A DNA stretch of 64,000 bases from RUG13409 sp045546135 (lineage in GTDB: Bacteria; Bacillota; Clostridia; Peptostreptococcales; Anaerovoracaceae): the NCBI GenBank assembly GCA_045546135.1, contig JAZQCD010000009.1, positions 62,001 through 126,000 of the forward strand, given 5' to 3'. The position numbers were made by a program, and so were the translations under genes. Every line of letters starts with the position of its first letter. Positions within the stretch are counted from its first letter, which is position 1. Under the pieces are notes generated by a model that saw only the letters and a program-made list of their open reading frames with translations, did not search any database and had not been told where the DNA came from. Below are positions 26,502 through 34,707 of this stretch, piece by piece.

Positions 26502-27257
26502 ATGTATAAACTTTGGAATCAGCTGGATGAGCTCAAAAAAATGAAATGGGTGGAGCTGTCCCACAGAATGAACAATGAGAGCCCGTATTGGAGCGGTATG
26601 CCGGAAGGTTCCGTTCAGCTCGGAAACGTGATCTTCGACTGGGGCAATCCAATGCTCGAGTGCCAGATACAGCAGTTCAAGTTCCCCGGACAGTTCGGAA
26701 CTCACGTAGATTTTCCTGCCCACTTCTGCAAGACAGGGAAATTCGCTGAAAGCTTCGTCAGCAAAGACATGGCTCTTCCTCTTTGCGTTATCGACATTAC
26801 AGCAAAGGTAAAGGAATGCCAGACCTACTGCGTGACGGTAGATGATATAAAGGAATATGAAGCCAAGTTCGGAGATATCCCCGAAGGCGCTTTCGTAGCT
26901 TTAAGAACTGACTGGTATGTGAACTGGCCGGATATGGATAAAATGTCCGGAATAGCAGAAGACGGAAGTGAGAATTTCCCGGGATGGTCTTTGGAAGCCA
27001 TCAAGTACATATATGAAGTAAGACATGCTGCAGCCAACGGTCATGAAACTCTCGATACGGATGGTTCCAAAGAAGCTGCAAAGCACGAAGACCTGGCCTG
27101 CGAGAGGTATGTTCTCGATCACGGTCATCTGCAGGTCGAGCTTCTCTGTAACTTAGACAAGGTGCCTCAGGCAGGCGCCATAGTCATAGGGACCTGGGCA
27201 AACTTCGAACACGCCAACGGGCTTCCATGCAGGATATTCGCAATTTGCGAAGAATGA
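26502..27257 (+). CDS. cyclase family / kynurenine formamidase-like hydrolase
   Basis: 251 residues, PF04199 cyclase family. The metal-binding signature GTHVDFPAHF is at ~67-76, and further His/Glu ligands are likely in HEDLACERYVLDHGH and WANFEHANG. Family members are Mn/Zn hydrolases such as kynurenine formamidase (KynB) and isatin hydrolase. TAGGAGG precedes the ATG, and it is in the same transcription unit as the nitroreductase. Its place next to tryptophan transport genes is suggestive, but no other kynurenine gene is in the window. A terminator follows. Confidence 0.85.
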   Translation: MYKLWNQLDELKKMKWVELSHRMNNESPYWSGMPEGSVQLGNVIFDWGNPMLECQIQQFKFPGQFGTHVDFPAHFCKTGKFAESFVSKDMALPLCVIDITAKVKECQTYCVTVDDIKEYEAKFGDIPEGAFVALRTDWYVNWPDMDKMSGIAEDGSENFPGWSLEAIKYIYEVRHAAANGHETLDTDGSKEAAKHEDLACERYVLDHGHLQVELLCNLDKVPQAGAIVIGTWANFEHANGLPCRIFAICEE

Positions 27258-27305
27258 CCCATGGAAGGAGATAACTTCATCTTCTAATTATCAATAAAAC
27301 ATAAC

Positions 27306-27350
27306 GCCATCAGACCTAAAGCAAGCCTATGCTCATCTGATGGCTTTTTT
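27306..27350 (+). terminator. intrinsic terminator after the cyclase gene
   Basis: GCCATCAGA (27306-27314) pairs with TCTGATGGC (27336-27344), followed by TTTTTT. Confidence 0.85.
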
Positions 27351-27437
27351 ATGTGAGGATGGAATGAGCAATATAAACGCTCACGGGGTAGACCCCGGAG
27401 GCGATGATGGATCCGTGCGATCTTTGATCCGGACATT

Positions 27438-27914
27438 TCATTCAAAAGCTAAGGAGAGGACGATCCCGGATGCTTCGGGAAAAATATCCTTTAACTCTTT
27501 TTTATTTACGAGCCTAAAACCGCCGTAGCTGAATTTTGGCGTTGTTATGCAGGATATGAAGGTATATCTGTCTTTATCTATATTCTCTGCAGCAAATACA
27601 GCTCCTTTTGGTATGACGACCATGGCTCTTTCGCTTTCATCATATTTGGGTCCCAAAAGGAAGACATCAAGTTTTCCTTCATATATGCTGTATATCTTTA
27701 GACCGCAGCCTTCGTGGTAGTACCAGACTTCGTCGCAGTCTATCTGATGGAAGTGGGATACATCGTCCCTGTCAAGGAGAAAGTATATGCTTCCTGCAAA
27801 GGACCTTTCTTCATGTTCAAAAGGAGCGGTGTATACCTCTGAGAACCATCCGCCTTCGGGATGTTTTTCAAGTTTATATACCTTCTTAAGATCTTCAGTA
27901 TTATTGTTTGCCAT
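27438..27914 (-). CDS. cupin domain protein (DUF985 type)
   Basis: 158 residues. Cupin_5/DUF985 pattern: LEKHPEGGWFSEVY at the start, SIYFLL, then SHFHQIDCDEVWYYHEG as the metal-binding cupin motif and YGGFRLV near the end. Family members are small cytosolic beta-barrels of unknown reaction, some described as sugar or amino acid modifying. A monocistronic gene on the minus strand between two plus-strand units. The 27350-27437 stretch after it shows a GGGGT/ACCCC short hairpin but no T-run. Confidence 0.85.
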   Translation of the reverse strand: MANNNTEDLKKVYKLEKHPEGGWFSEVYTAPFEHEERSFAGSIYFLLDRDDVSHFHQIDCDEVWYYHEGCGLKIYSIYEGKLDVFLLGPKYDESERAMVVIPKGAVFAAENIDKDRYTFISCITTPKFSYGGFRLVNKKELKDIFPEASGIVLSLAFE

Positions 27915-28077
27915 GATACACCTCTAAGGCAAATGCTTGCCTGTGAACATCTATTTATCTATTGTTCCTAAACTATACCACAAAAAGGATAAAAAATGTA
28001 GAACAGGACATATGTATCATGTTAAAATAAAGTGTTAATAAAAAAAGAGGTACCTAAAAAGGGAGGATACCACAGTT

Positions 28078-29538
28078 ATGAAAAAAGGGACAAAAAGGAT
28101 ATTGCTGCTGTTTCTTAGCCTTGTGCTCATATTGGCATTTGCAGCTTGCGGAAACAGCTCAGGCGATAAGGAAGAGCCAGACAAGAAGGATGAGGATACG
28201 CAGGTAGCCTACACCATAGACAACATAAGAGATTATGTTGTAGGCGTAGATGAGCCTGTAGAACTTGGTGACGGCACCAAGCAGCCCCTCATCAACTTTG
28301 ACAACGCAGCTACGACACCTGCATTAAAGCCTGTCATGGATGCTGTAGATGAAGAGCTCAAAATGTACGGATCCATAGGAAGAGGATTTTCTCAGAAATC
28401 AAACCATTCAACAGATCTTTATCTTGAGACAAGAGACACTGTTCTTAATTTCCTTAATGCTGATCCCGGCTACTATACCTGTTTCTATGTAAACAACACT
28501 ACAGACGGACTCAACAAGCTGGCATCAGCCCTCATAGAGAGCGAAGACGATCTGGTCCTTTGCACACGCATAGAGCACCATGCAAACGACCTTTCCTGGC
28601 GTGAACGCTGCCATGTGGTCTATGCAGAAGTCGATGAGCAGGGAAGAGTCATATATGACGAGATAGAAAGGCTCCTTACAGAAAACGAAGGCAAAGTAAA
28701 ATATGTCTGCATCACAGCAGCGTCTAATGTAACAGGATATGTGACTGATGTTCACAGAGTCGCAAAGATGGCCCATGCTCACGGAGCAAAGATAGTAGTC
28801 GACGGAGCTCAGATAGTAGCTCACAGGCAGTTCTCCATGAAGGGAGAGACCCCTGAAGAAGACATCGACTTTTTCGTATTTTCAGCTCACAAGATGTACT
28901 CTCCTTATGGCGGAGGAGCAGTCATAGGACCGTGGGAGATACTCAATGAGCATATGCCCCAGTTCTACGGCGGCGGAATAGTAAAGATCGTAAGAGACGA
29001 AGCTGTCAAATACAAGAGCGCTCCTGATGTATATGAGGCAGGATCACCCAATTATCCCGGAGTAGTAGGTCTTGCAAAGGCTATAGAAGTCCTTCAGGAA
29101 GTCGGTTTCGATGCTATAGAAGCACACGAAAAGGTACTCAACAGAAAACTTATAGATGGCCTTCTTAAAATGGATGGTATCATCGTATATGGAGATACCG
29201 AGAATATAGATGACAAGGTAGGCGTAGTCACTTTCAACTTTGAAGATATCAATTCCTTCGTTCTTGCTGCAAGGCTTTCGGATACGGGGGCTGTAGCAAC
29301 AAGAAGAGGTGCATTCTGTGCACACCCTTATGTTTGGAGACTTATGGGGATTTCCGATGAGCAGGCAGCTACCTATGAGAACTGCATAGACATGAATACG
29401 CCGGGTATGATCAGAGTAAGTTTCGGTATCTACAATACTGAAGAGGAAGTAGACCGTTTCCTTGAGATACTCGATGATGTTGTCAAGACCATGAGAGGAA
29501 CTGAGAACTTCAACTTAGGCGCAGAACCGGAATTCTAA
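28078..29538 (+). CDS. lipoprotein with class V aminotransferase / cysteine desulfurase-like domain
   Basis: 486 residues. The first 24 are a type II signal peptide (lipobox AFAAC, Cys24) followed by a charged linker of about 25 residues. Residues ~70-480 are a SufS/CsdA-like fold I PLP enzyme: FDNAATTP at the start, RIEHHANDLSWR, DGAQIVAHRQF, the PLP lysine in SAHKMYSP (Lys272) and the desulfurase cysteine loop RRGAFCAHP (Cys414; SufS has RAGHHCAQP). Normally these enzymes are cytosolic. Here the enzyme is predicted to be anchored outside the cell. AGGGAGG precedes the ATG. The ACT gene follows 23 bases later. Confidence 0.85.
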   Translation: MKKGTKRILLLFLSLVLILAFAACGNSSGDKEEPDKKDEDTQVAYTIDNIRDYVVGVDEPVELGDGTKQPLINFDNAATTPALKPVMDAVDEELKMYGSIGRGFSQKSNHSTDLYLETRDTVLNFLNADPGYYTCFYVNNTTDGLNKLASALIESEDDLVLCTRIEHHANDLSWRERCHVVYAEVDEQGRVIYDEIERLLTENEGKVKYVCITAASNVTGYVTDVHRVAKMAHAHGAKIVVDGAQIVAHRQFSMKGETPEEDIDFFVFSAHKMYSPYGGGAVIGPWEILNEHMPQFYGGGIVKIVRDEAVKYKSAPDVYEAGSPNYPGVVGLAKAIEVLQEVGFDAIEAHEKVLNRKLIDGLLKMDGIIVYGDTENIDDKVGVVTFNFEDINSFVLAARLSDTGAVATRRGAFCAHPYVWRLMGISDEQAATYENCIDMNTPGMIRVSFGIYNTEEEVDRFLEILDDVVKTMRGTENFNLGAEPEF

Positions 29539-29561
29539 ATATCAAAAAGCGAGGTTTCATC

Positions 29562-29831
29562 ATGAATGCAGTTCTTACAGTAGTAGGCCACGACAAGGTT
29601 GGCATCATAGCAAGAGTCAGCACTCTTTTATATGAAAACAACATAAATATACTGGACCTTTCCCAGACCATCATGCAGGGCAATTTTACCATGGTAATGC
29701 TTGTTGACGTAAGCAATTCAAAGCTTCAGTTCAAAGAGCTTTCAGAGGCTCTCACAGCTCTCGGAAAGGAAATGGAGCTCACCATCAGGATCCAAAGAGA
29801 AGAGATCTTCGATGCCATGCATACCATTTAA
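29562..29831 (+). CDS. ACT domain protein (UPF0237)
   Basis: 89 residues made of a single ACT domain: VVGHDKVGIIARVSTLLYEN at the N-terminus and a second helix-strand unit. UPF0237 proteins are known neighbours of UPF0210 genes, as here (next gene 12 bases on), and are thought to bind amino acids as regulators. GAGGTTT precedes the ATG. Likely co-transcribed with the upstream lipoprotein desulfurase-like gene. Confidence 0.9.
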   Translation: MNAVLTVVGHDKVGIIARVSTLLYENNINILDLSQTIMQGNFTMVMLVDVSNSKLQFKELSEALTALGKEMELTIRIQREEIFDAMHTI

Positions 29832-29843
29832 GGAGAAGCTTCC

Positions 29844-31196
29844 ATGATAGATCAAAAGGATATATTCGCTACTATCGACATGATAGAGCAGCAGCATCTC
29901 GATATACGTACGGTCACCATGGGCATATCCCTTCTTGACTGCTGTGATGAGGATGCTGATAAAGCATGCACAAAAATTTATGACAAGATCTGCAGTTATG
30001 CAGGAAAACTGGTCCCGACCTGCGAAGGTATAGAGGCAGAGTTCGGCATACCAATAGTAAACAAGAGGATATCTGTAACTCCTATCGCTTTGGTCGCAGG
30101 AGCATCTAAGACTGAAGATTATGTTCCCTTTGCAAAGGCCCTTGACAGGGCAGCAGCGGAATGTGGCGTGAACTTCATCGGAGGCTACTCAGCCCTTGTT
30201 CAAAAGGGCATGACAAAGGCTGATGAAAAGCTCATAAGGTCCATACCGGAAGCTTTGGCAAGCACAGATATAGTATGCTCATCTGTAAACGTCGGATCCA
30301 CAAAGGCCGGCATCAACATGGATGCTGTTGCCTTGATGGGACAGATAATAAAGGAGACTGCATCAAAGACAGCCGACGGTTTTGGCTGCGCAAAACTCGT
30401 AGTCTTTTGCAATGCAGTTGAAGACAATCCATTCATGGCAGGCGCTTTCCATGGCCCCGGCGAAGCTGAAAAGGTCATAAATGTAGGCGTTTCAGGTCCG
30501 GGAGTCGTCCACTATGCACTTCAGGCAGTAAAAGAACAGCCCTTTGACGTTGTGGCAGAGACCATAAAGAAGACGGCATTCAGGATAACCAGGATGGGCC
30601 AGCTGGTTGCCATGGAAGCAAGCAAGAGACTGGATACGCCTTTTGGCATAGTAGACCTTTCCCTTGCTCCTACTCCTGCAAAGGGAGACTCAGTTGCAAG
30701 GATACTTGAGGAGATGGGCCTTGAGACCTGCGGTACTCACGGTACCACGGCTGCTCTTGCACTTCTCAACGACGCAGTGAAAAAGGGCGGAGTCATGGCA
30801 TCCTCATCTGTCGGAGGTCTGTCAGGAGCATTCATCCCTGTATCCGAGGATGAAGGTATGATAGCTGCTGCAAGATCAGGAGTTCTTGATATAGATAAGC
30901 TCGAGGCAATGACCTGCGTATGCTCTGTAGGACTCGATATGATAGCAGTTCCGGGAGATACTACTGCAGAGACCATATCCGCCATCATAGCCGATGAGGC
31001 AGCCACTGGCATGGACAACAGCAAGACTACAGCTGTAAGGATAATACCTGTTCCCGGCAAAGACGTTGGAGAGACCATAGAACTTGGCGGCCTTCTTGGC
31101 AGCGCACCCATAATGCCGGTACACAAAGAAAGTTCGGAAGTTTTCGTCAAGCGAGGAGGCAGGATCCCGGCTCCTATACAAAGTCTTAAGAACTAA
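29844..31196 (+). CDS. UPF0210 (PFL/DUF711 family) protein
   Basis: 450 residues, the full family length. Recognised by TVTMGISLLDC at the start, GGYSALVQKGM, SVNVGSTKAGINMDAV and GTHGTTAALALLNDAVKKGG. A structural relative of pyruvate formate-lyase-type barrels, without the radical glycine; reaction unknown. AAGGAGA lies before the ATG. Cotranscribed with the ACT gene. A hairpin terminator follows. Confidence 0.92.
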   Translation: MIDQKDIFATIDMIEQQHLDIRTVTMGISLLDCCDEDADKACTKIYDKICSYAGKLVPTCEGIEAEFGIPIVNKRISVTPIALVAGASKTEDYVPFAKALDRAAAECGVNFIGGYSALVQKGMTKADEKLIRSIPEALASTDIVCSSVNVGSTKAGINMDAVALMGQIIKETASKTADGFGCAKLVVFCNAVEDNPFMAGAFHGPGEAEKVINVGVSGPGVVHYALQAVKEQPFDVVAETIKKTAFRITRMGQLVAMEASKRLDTPFGIVDLSLAPTPAKGDSVARILEEMGLETCGTHGTTAALALLNDAVKKGGVMASSSVGGLSGAFIPVSEDEGMIAAARSGVLDIDKLEAMTCVCSVGLDMIAVPGDTTAETISAIIADEAATGMDNSKTTAVRIIPVPGKDVGETIELGGLLGSAPIMPVHKESSEVFVKRGGRIPAPIQSLKN

Positions 31197-31207
31197 AAAA
31201 CACATCA

Positions 31208-31237
31208 AACGGGCGTATCGATCGCTCGTTTTTTAAG
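31208..31237 (+). terminator. intrinsic terminator after UPF0210 gene
   Basis: AAACGGGCG pairs with CGCTCGTTT (one G-U pair) around a 7-base loop and is followed by a T-run. Confidence 0.6.
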
Positions 31238-31247
31238 AAAGGTGGAT

Positions 31248-31364
31248 ATGATGGAAGAAAAGATTTCTTTCCGAAAGATGGTCAGATCGAAACAGCAATT
31301 ATCTGATGATGAGTGCAAAGAGATATTGAAAAAAGAACTCAGGGGAGTATATAAATATCTGTAA
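31248..31364 (+). pseudogene. truncated pyridoxamine-phosphate-oxidase-family (NimA-like) gene
   Basis: A 38-codon frame from ATG 31248 behind AAAGGTGG encodes KISFRKMVRSKQQLSDDECKE, the usual N-terminus of NimA/PPOX-family flavin proteins (MRRxKQxLSxEECxEIL), but stops right after ELRGVYKYL, where the family continues with a beta-barrel. Codon-level similarity and a good ribosome site suggest a former gene cut down by deletion. It is also possible that the short peptide is made. Confidence 0.5.
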
Positions 31365-31426
31365 CCTTTCATGATCTGATAGTGCTGTATATAGTGAAGG
31401 CACATTGATGCAATGGAGGCGTTTTT

Positions 31427-31987
31427 TTGGAAGACTGCAGGATAGTAGATCTATATCTGGAAAGAAACGAAGAGGCCATTAAAGAGACATCCTCAAAATA
31501 TGGAGCAAGGCTTCGCCGTCTTTCCTATGGCATCACAGAGGATCATCAAGAATCTGAGGAGTGCGAAAACAGTACGTATCTTCAGGCTTGGAATCTGATA
31601 CCTCCAAATGACCCAAGATCCTATCTATATGCTTTTCTTGCAAAGATCACAAGGCATCTATCCCTTAATGTCATCAGAGAAAAGAAAGCGCTGAAAAGGA
31701 ATGCACAAGTTTTAGAGCTGAGCCTTGAACTTGAGCAGTGTATACCTGCTCCTGATGATTCAGAAAGCAGGATAGACAGCATAGTATTCTCTGAAATGAT
31801 CAACGGATTTTTATCAGGTCTCGATCTCGAAAAGAGGAGTATTTTTGTCCTTAGATATTGGCACCTAAAAAGTATTTCAGATATATCAAAAAGCCTTGAT
31901 ATATCCCAAAGCAAGGTCAAAACCACTCTTTACCGTCTGAGAGAAAGCCTCCGGCAATATATAGAAAGAGAAGGGTACACGCTATGA
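31427..31987 (+). CDS. ECF-type RNA polymerase sigma factor
   Basis: 186 residues from the TTG at 31427, preceded by GGAGG. Region 2 is recognisable (KYGARLRRLSYGITEDHQES, ECENSTYLQAW, RSYLYAFLAKITRHLSLN) and region 4 has an HTH (KSISDISKSLDISQSKVKTTLYRLRE). The next gene overlaps by four bases and encodes a membrane protein likely to be its anti-sigma factor. No autoregulatory promoter was identified. Stimulus unknown. Confidence 0.88.
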   Translation: MEDCRIVDLYLERNEEAIKETSSKYGARLRRLSYGITEDHQESEECENSTYLQAWNLIPPNDPRSYLYAFLAKITRHLSLNVIREKKALKRNAQVLELSLELEQCIPAPDDSESRIDSIVFSEMINGFLSGLDLEKRSIFVLRYWHLKSISDISKSLDISQSKVKTTLYRLRESLRQYIEREGYTL

Positions 31988-33291
31988 GGGGGAATGAATT
32001 TCTTGATAAGATCAGTGACATAGACCCAAAATATATTGAGGATGCTGAAAGGCTTATATTAAGAAGGAGAAAAAGAAGCTTTGGCAGATGGGCAGCAGCG
32101 GCAGCCTTGGTAGTTTTGGTATTCTCAACAGCCTTCTTTGCAGATGATATAAAAAGGATCATCGGAATAGAAAGCGGTAATAAAGAGAATATTTACGCAG
32201 AATCGATACCTATCTCTATTTCTTATATTCCCTATGAAAGTGGAGGTATGGGATTTGAAGGGTATATATTAAAGGATATTTCAGAACTAGAGAACGGCGA
32301 TCCTTGGACTGAGGATATGGTGATATCAAAGCTTCCTGTATATCTAAATAAGGCCTTCGATGCGGAATCGTCTGGGGCAGCTCCAAAAGTAATATACAGC
32401 GAAAAAGAAATGAAAAAGATCTTAAAGAAAGCAGCTTCCTGTCTGGATTTAAAGGTCTCTTCCATGGAAAAGATATATACAAAAGTCAATGTCAAAAAGA
32501 CAGTCAAAAGGCGTGTAAACGGAGTCCCTGTTGAAATAGAGACTACCTATGACAATATCCTTACATCCATGACAGCAGAAACGAGCGGTGGAAAGTTAAG
32601 AGTCACTGCATATGGCGGAGATATTACCTTTACGCCGAGTAAAGGAAGGAATGAGATACCCTTGGATGTCTACACAGATCCAAATGAAAAGACCTGGTCT
32701 AATGAGACTCTCCTTTACCTGTCCGGGCAATACGAAAAACTCTTAAAAAGCTTTGGCATATCAGATGTTAAGACTTTTATAAATGAGCAATATGATATAT
32801 ACGGAAACTGTAGGCAGCTCTACGGAGCAGTTTATGAAGCTCCTTCAGGCAGTGATGAGGAAAAAGTTAAAAACTTTTATCTTGAAAACCCAATGATCAT
32901 TTTTTCCAAAAACTGGGAAGGCGGTATCGCTCATATATCATTCTCCGGATCTACGCTCATATCCAAAGATGCAAAGACAAGAGAATATATGGGCGAGTAT
33001 CCGATCATATCTCTTGATGAAGCAAAAGAGAGACTTTCCTTGGGATATTATTCGTCAAGTTATCCGAGAGCATATAAAGGAGAAGAATACATAGCCAAGG
33101 CAGAACTGATGTATAGGACCAGTGTCAAAGATGAATATATCATGCCATATTATCGTTTCTACATCTGTATCGATGAAGATCTCAGTGATGATATTGCAGA
33201 GGGAACTCATAACTATGCAGCATATTATGTGCCCGCAATTTCTGATGAGTACATCATTGACATGCCGGTTTATGACGGCAAGTTCAACTGA
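31984..33291 (+). CDS. membrane protein, probable anti-sigma factor of the ECF sigma
   Basis: 435 residues. A short cytosolic N-terminus (~1-33, IDPKYIEDAERLILRRRKR) precedes one membrane helix (~36-52), and a ~380-residue extracytoplasmic part follows. This is the usual layout of Firmicute anti-sigma proteins beside ECF genes. The outer part has no family I recognise, but its beta-rich repeats with VPVEIETTYDN suggest a sensor. ATGA overlap with the sigma gene supports coupling. Confidence 0.75.
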   Translation: MRGNEFLDKISDIDPKYIEDAERLILRRRKRSFGRWAAAAALVVLVFSTAFFADDIKRIIGIESGNKENIYAESIPISISYIPYESGGMGFEGYILKDISELENGDPWTEDMVISKLPVYLNKAFDAESSGAAPKVIYSEKEMKKILKKAASCLDLKVSSMEKIYTKVNVKKTVKRRVNGVPVEIETTYDNILTSMTAETSGGKLRVTAYGGDITFTPSKGRNEIPLDVYTDPNEKTWSNETLLYLSGQYEKLLKSFGISDVKTFINEQYDIYGNCRQLYGAVYEAPSGSDEEKVKNFYLENPMIIFSKNWEGGIAHISFSGSTLISKDAKTREYMGEYPIISLDEAKERLSLGYYSSSYPRAYKGEEYIAKAELMYRTSVKDEYIMPYYRFYICIDEDLSDDIAEGTHNYAAYYVPAISDEYIIDMPVYDGKFN

Positions 33292-33334
33292 TGATCAGTA
33301 TCTGTCTCTCATGACCTTATTCTAATACTAAACA

Positions 33335-33363
33335 GGGCCGGCATTCGCCGGCCCATCTTTTTA
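33335..33363 (+). terminator. intrinsic terminator after the sigma/anti-sigma operon
   Basis: GGGCCGGC/GCCGGCCC with an ATTC loop, then ATCTTTTT. Confidence 0.88.
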
Positions 33364-33399
33364 CTGTGCTATATGATAGGAGGGTATCGTATCCGCTTA

Positions 33400-34071
33400 T
33401 TAGATCACTCCTGCAAGAACAAGTCCCAGCAGCACGAAGCTTACGAACAGAACAAGTGAAGCGATGACCACTCCAATCTTCTTTTGCCCGGCAGACGATG
33501 AAGAGGGTTCTACCAGCTTTGCCTTTCTTAATGTATTCACTACAGGCTTGTAAAGAAGCATTGCAAGAGTCGCGTTGATACCGCCCTTTACCAGGTTGAA
33601 GGGAAGAAATGTAGGGATCAGCATCTTTACTACTACGTCTCTTGGAACTCCCATATAAAGAGGGGTAATGAGCCAGTTCCACAGTATCATTACAGCTGTA
33701 GCTGTAAGAACGCCTGCTATCAGTCCTATGACCGCCCCTTTCATCTTTCTGTTCCTTTGATAGAAGGCTGATGCTACGCATGCAAAGGAGCAGCTTTGGA
33801 TCACGTTCATTATGAACCCTATTATTCCCGTGGTGCTGATGGAGACCATCTCTATGAGAGATACTATGACTGTGATGGCTGCTGCCATTACAGGACCTCC
33901 TATAAATCCGGCTATGACGATGACAACGTCTTTTAGGTCAAAGGAGAGAAAGCCTGCTACCATTGGGAATATAGTCGAGATGAGCTTTGCAACGAATGCT
34001 ATAGCGCTCATCATTCCCATTACAGCAATGGATTTTGTGTTAAATACTTTTTGTCTTGAAGTTTCGTTCAT
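33400..34071 (-). CDS. ribU: riboflavin ECF transporter S component RibU
   Basis: 223 residues from the ATG at 34071, chosen for GGAGG just upstream; a longer frame from 34173 would run through the riboswitch terminator. Five to six membrane helices; motifs FLSFDLKDVVIVIAGFIGG and FMNVIQSCSFACVASAFY fit RibU. Binds riboflavin and works with the shared ECF energising module, not in this window. The FMN riboswitch directly upstream on the same strand supports the substrate. Confidence 0.92.
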   Translation of the reverse strand: MNETSRQKVFNTKSIAVMGMMSAIAFVAKLISTIFPMVAGFLSFDLKDVVIVIAGFIGGPVMAAAITVIVSLIEMVSISTTGIIGFIMNVIQSCSFACVASAFYQRNRKMKGAVIGLIAGVLTATAVMILWNWLITPLYMGVPRDVVVKMLIPTFLPFNLVKGGINATLAMLLYKPVVNTLRKAKLVEPSSSSAGQKKIGVVIASLVLFVSFVLLGLVLAGVI

Positions 34072-34111
34072 TTTAGATTCCTCCGTTTTTTCTCTTTGGA
34101 ATCTGTCAGGT

Positions 34112-34139
34112 AATAAAAGACCCCTGAAAAATTCAGGGG
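34112..34139 (-). terminator. terminator of the FMN riboswitch expression platform
   Basis: Stem CCCCTGAA/TTCAGGGG followed on the minus strand by TCTTTTA, between the riboswitch aptamer and ribU. FMN binding would favour it. Confidence 0.85.
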
Positions 34140-34163
34140 CTGTCAGCAAATTAAAAAAGCTGG

Positions 34164-34290
34164 TTTCTTTCATCCGGACTATACCGTTGGTGCCGGGATC
34201 TAACCGGCTCGGCCCTAAACATAGGGTTCGCGGACTCTTGGCTTTCGCCCTTTACCGCCAGTGGGGAATTGCGCCCCGCCCTGAAACAGA
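34164..34290 (-). promoter_or_regulatory. FMN riboswitch (RFN element)
   Basis: Read on the minus strand the conserved RFN blocks appear in order: AGGGCGGGGCGCAATTCCCC, CTGGCGGTAAAG, AGTCCGCGAACCC, GAGCCGGTTAGATCCCGGC, CCAACGGTATAGTCCGGATG. It lies directly before the terminator and ribU, so riboflavin uptake is shut off when FMN is plentiful. Confidence 0.95.
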
Positions 34291-34603
34291 TCTCATTGTT
34301 TGATTTCGAAAAGTAGTGTAGTCCACTTCTTCCAAAAAATCAATAGTGTTATTTATAACTGATATTTCATCATTTCCTATCCACAAACTTGTTCTCACAC
34401 TTTTGCTTTTGCTTAAGCCAAAAAACTGAACGAGACTCATGACGACTCTTGGAATTGTTCGCATATAACAAATATAATAACCATTTTTTGTGTATAAAAT
34501 ATATAAATACCCTTGTTTTTTCGAATGATTAGTGTTAATATCTATGCATTTTAAAGGACAAATATTTGTTGAAGAAAGACAAAGAATTTTAGAAAAAATT
34601 ATG

Positions 34604-34632
34604 TTGACAAACGACCATATTAAGAATATATT
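34604..34632 (+). promoter_or_regulatory. predicted promoter of the AGCS symporter
   Basis: TTGACA (34604-34609), 17-base spacer, TATATT (34627-34632). The expected start near 34640 is just before the leader hairpin. The ~270 bases between the FMN riboswitch and this promoter are AT-rich and hold no gene I can support. Confidence 0.7.
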
Positions 34633-34643
34633 ATGTGCATCAA

Positions 34644-34689
34644 AAAAAAGTTGATCGTGCTGGCAATGAGGCCCGCGGTCGACTTTTTT
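34644..34689 (+). terminator. terminator-like hairpin at the 5' end of the AGCS symporter mRNA
   Basis: A 14-bp stem, AAAAAAGTTGATCG (34644-34657) with CGGTCGACTTTTTT (34676-34689), two G-U pairs, an inner GGC/GCC helix in the loop, and U-run as the 3' arm. It starts only about four bases after the predicted transcription start, so most transcripts could stop here as a ~50-nt RNA. An attenuator is the simplest reading; no known riboswitch matched. Confidence 0.65.
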
Positions 34690-34707
34690 GCGTTTTAGGA
34701 GGAGATC

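Noticed and set aside
27360..27420. Short GGGGT/ACCCC hairpin as terminator of the cupin gene
   Set aside because: No U-run on the minus strand and weak stem.
34252..34600. Minus-strand reading frame running from the symporter region across the AT-rich gap into the FMN riboswitch
   Set aside because: No ribosome site or plausible start, and its end overlaps conserved riboswitch sequence; looks like chance openness.
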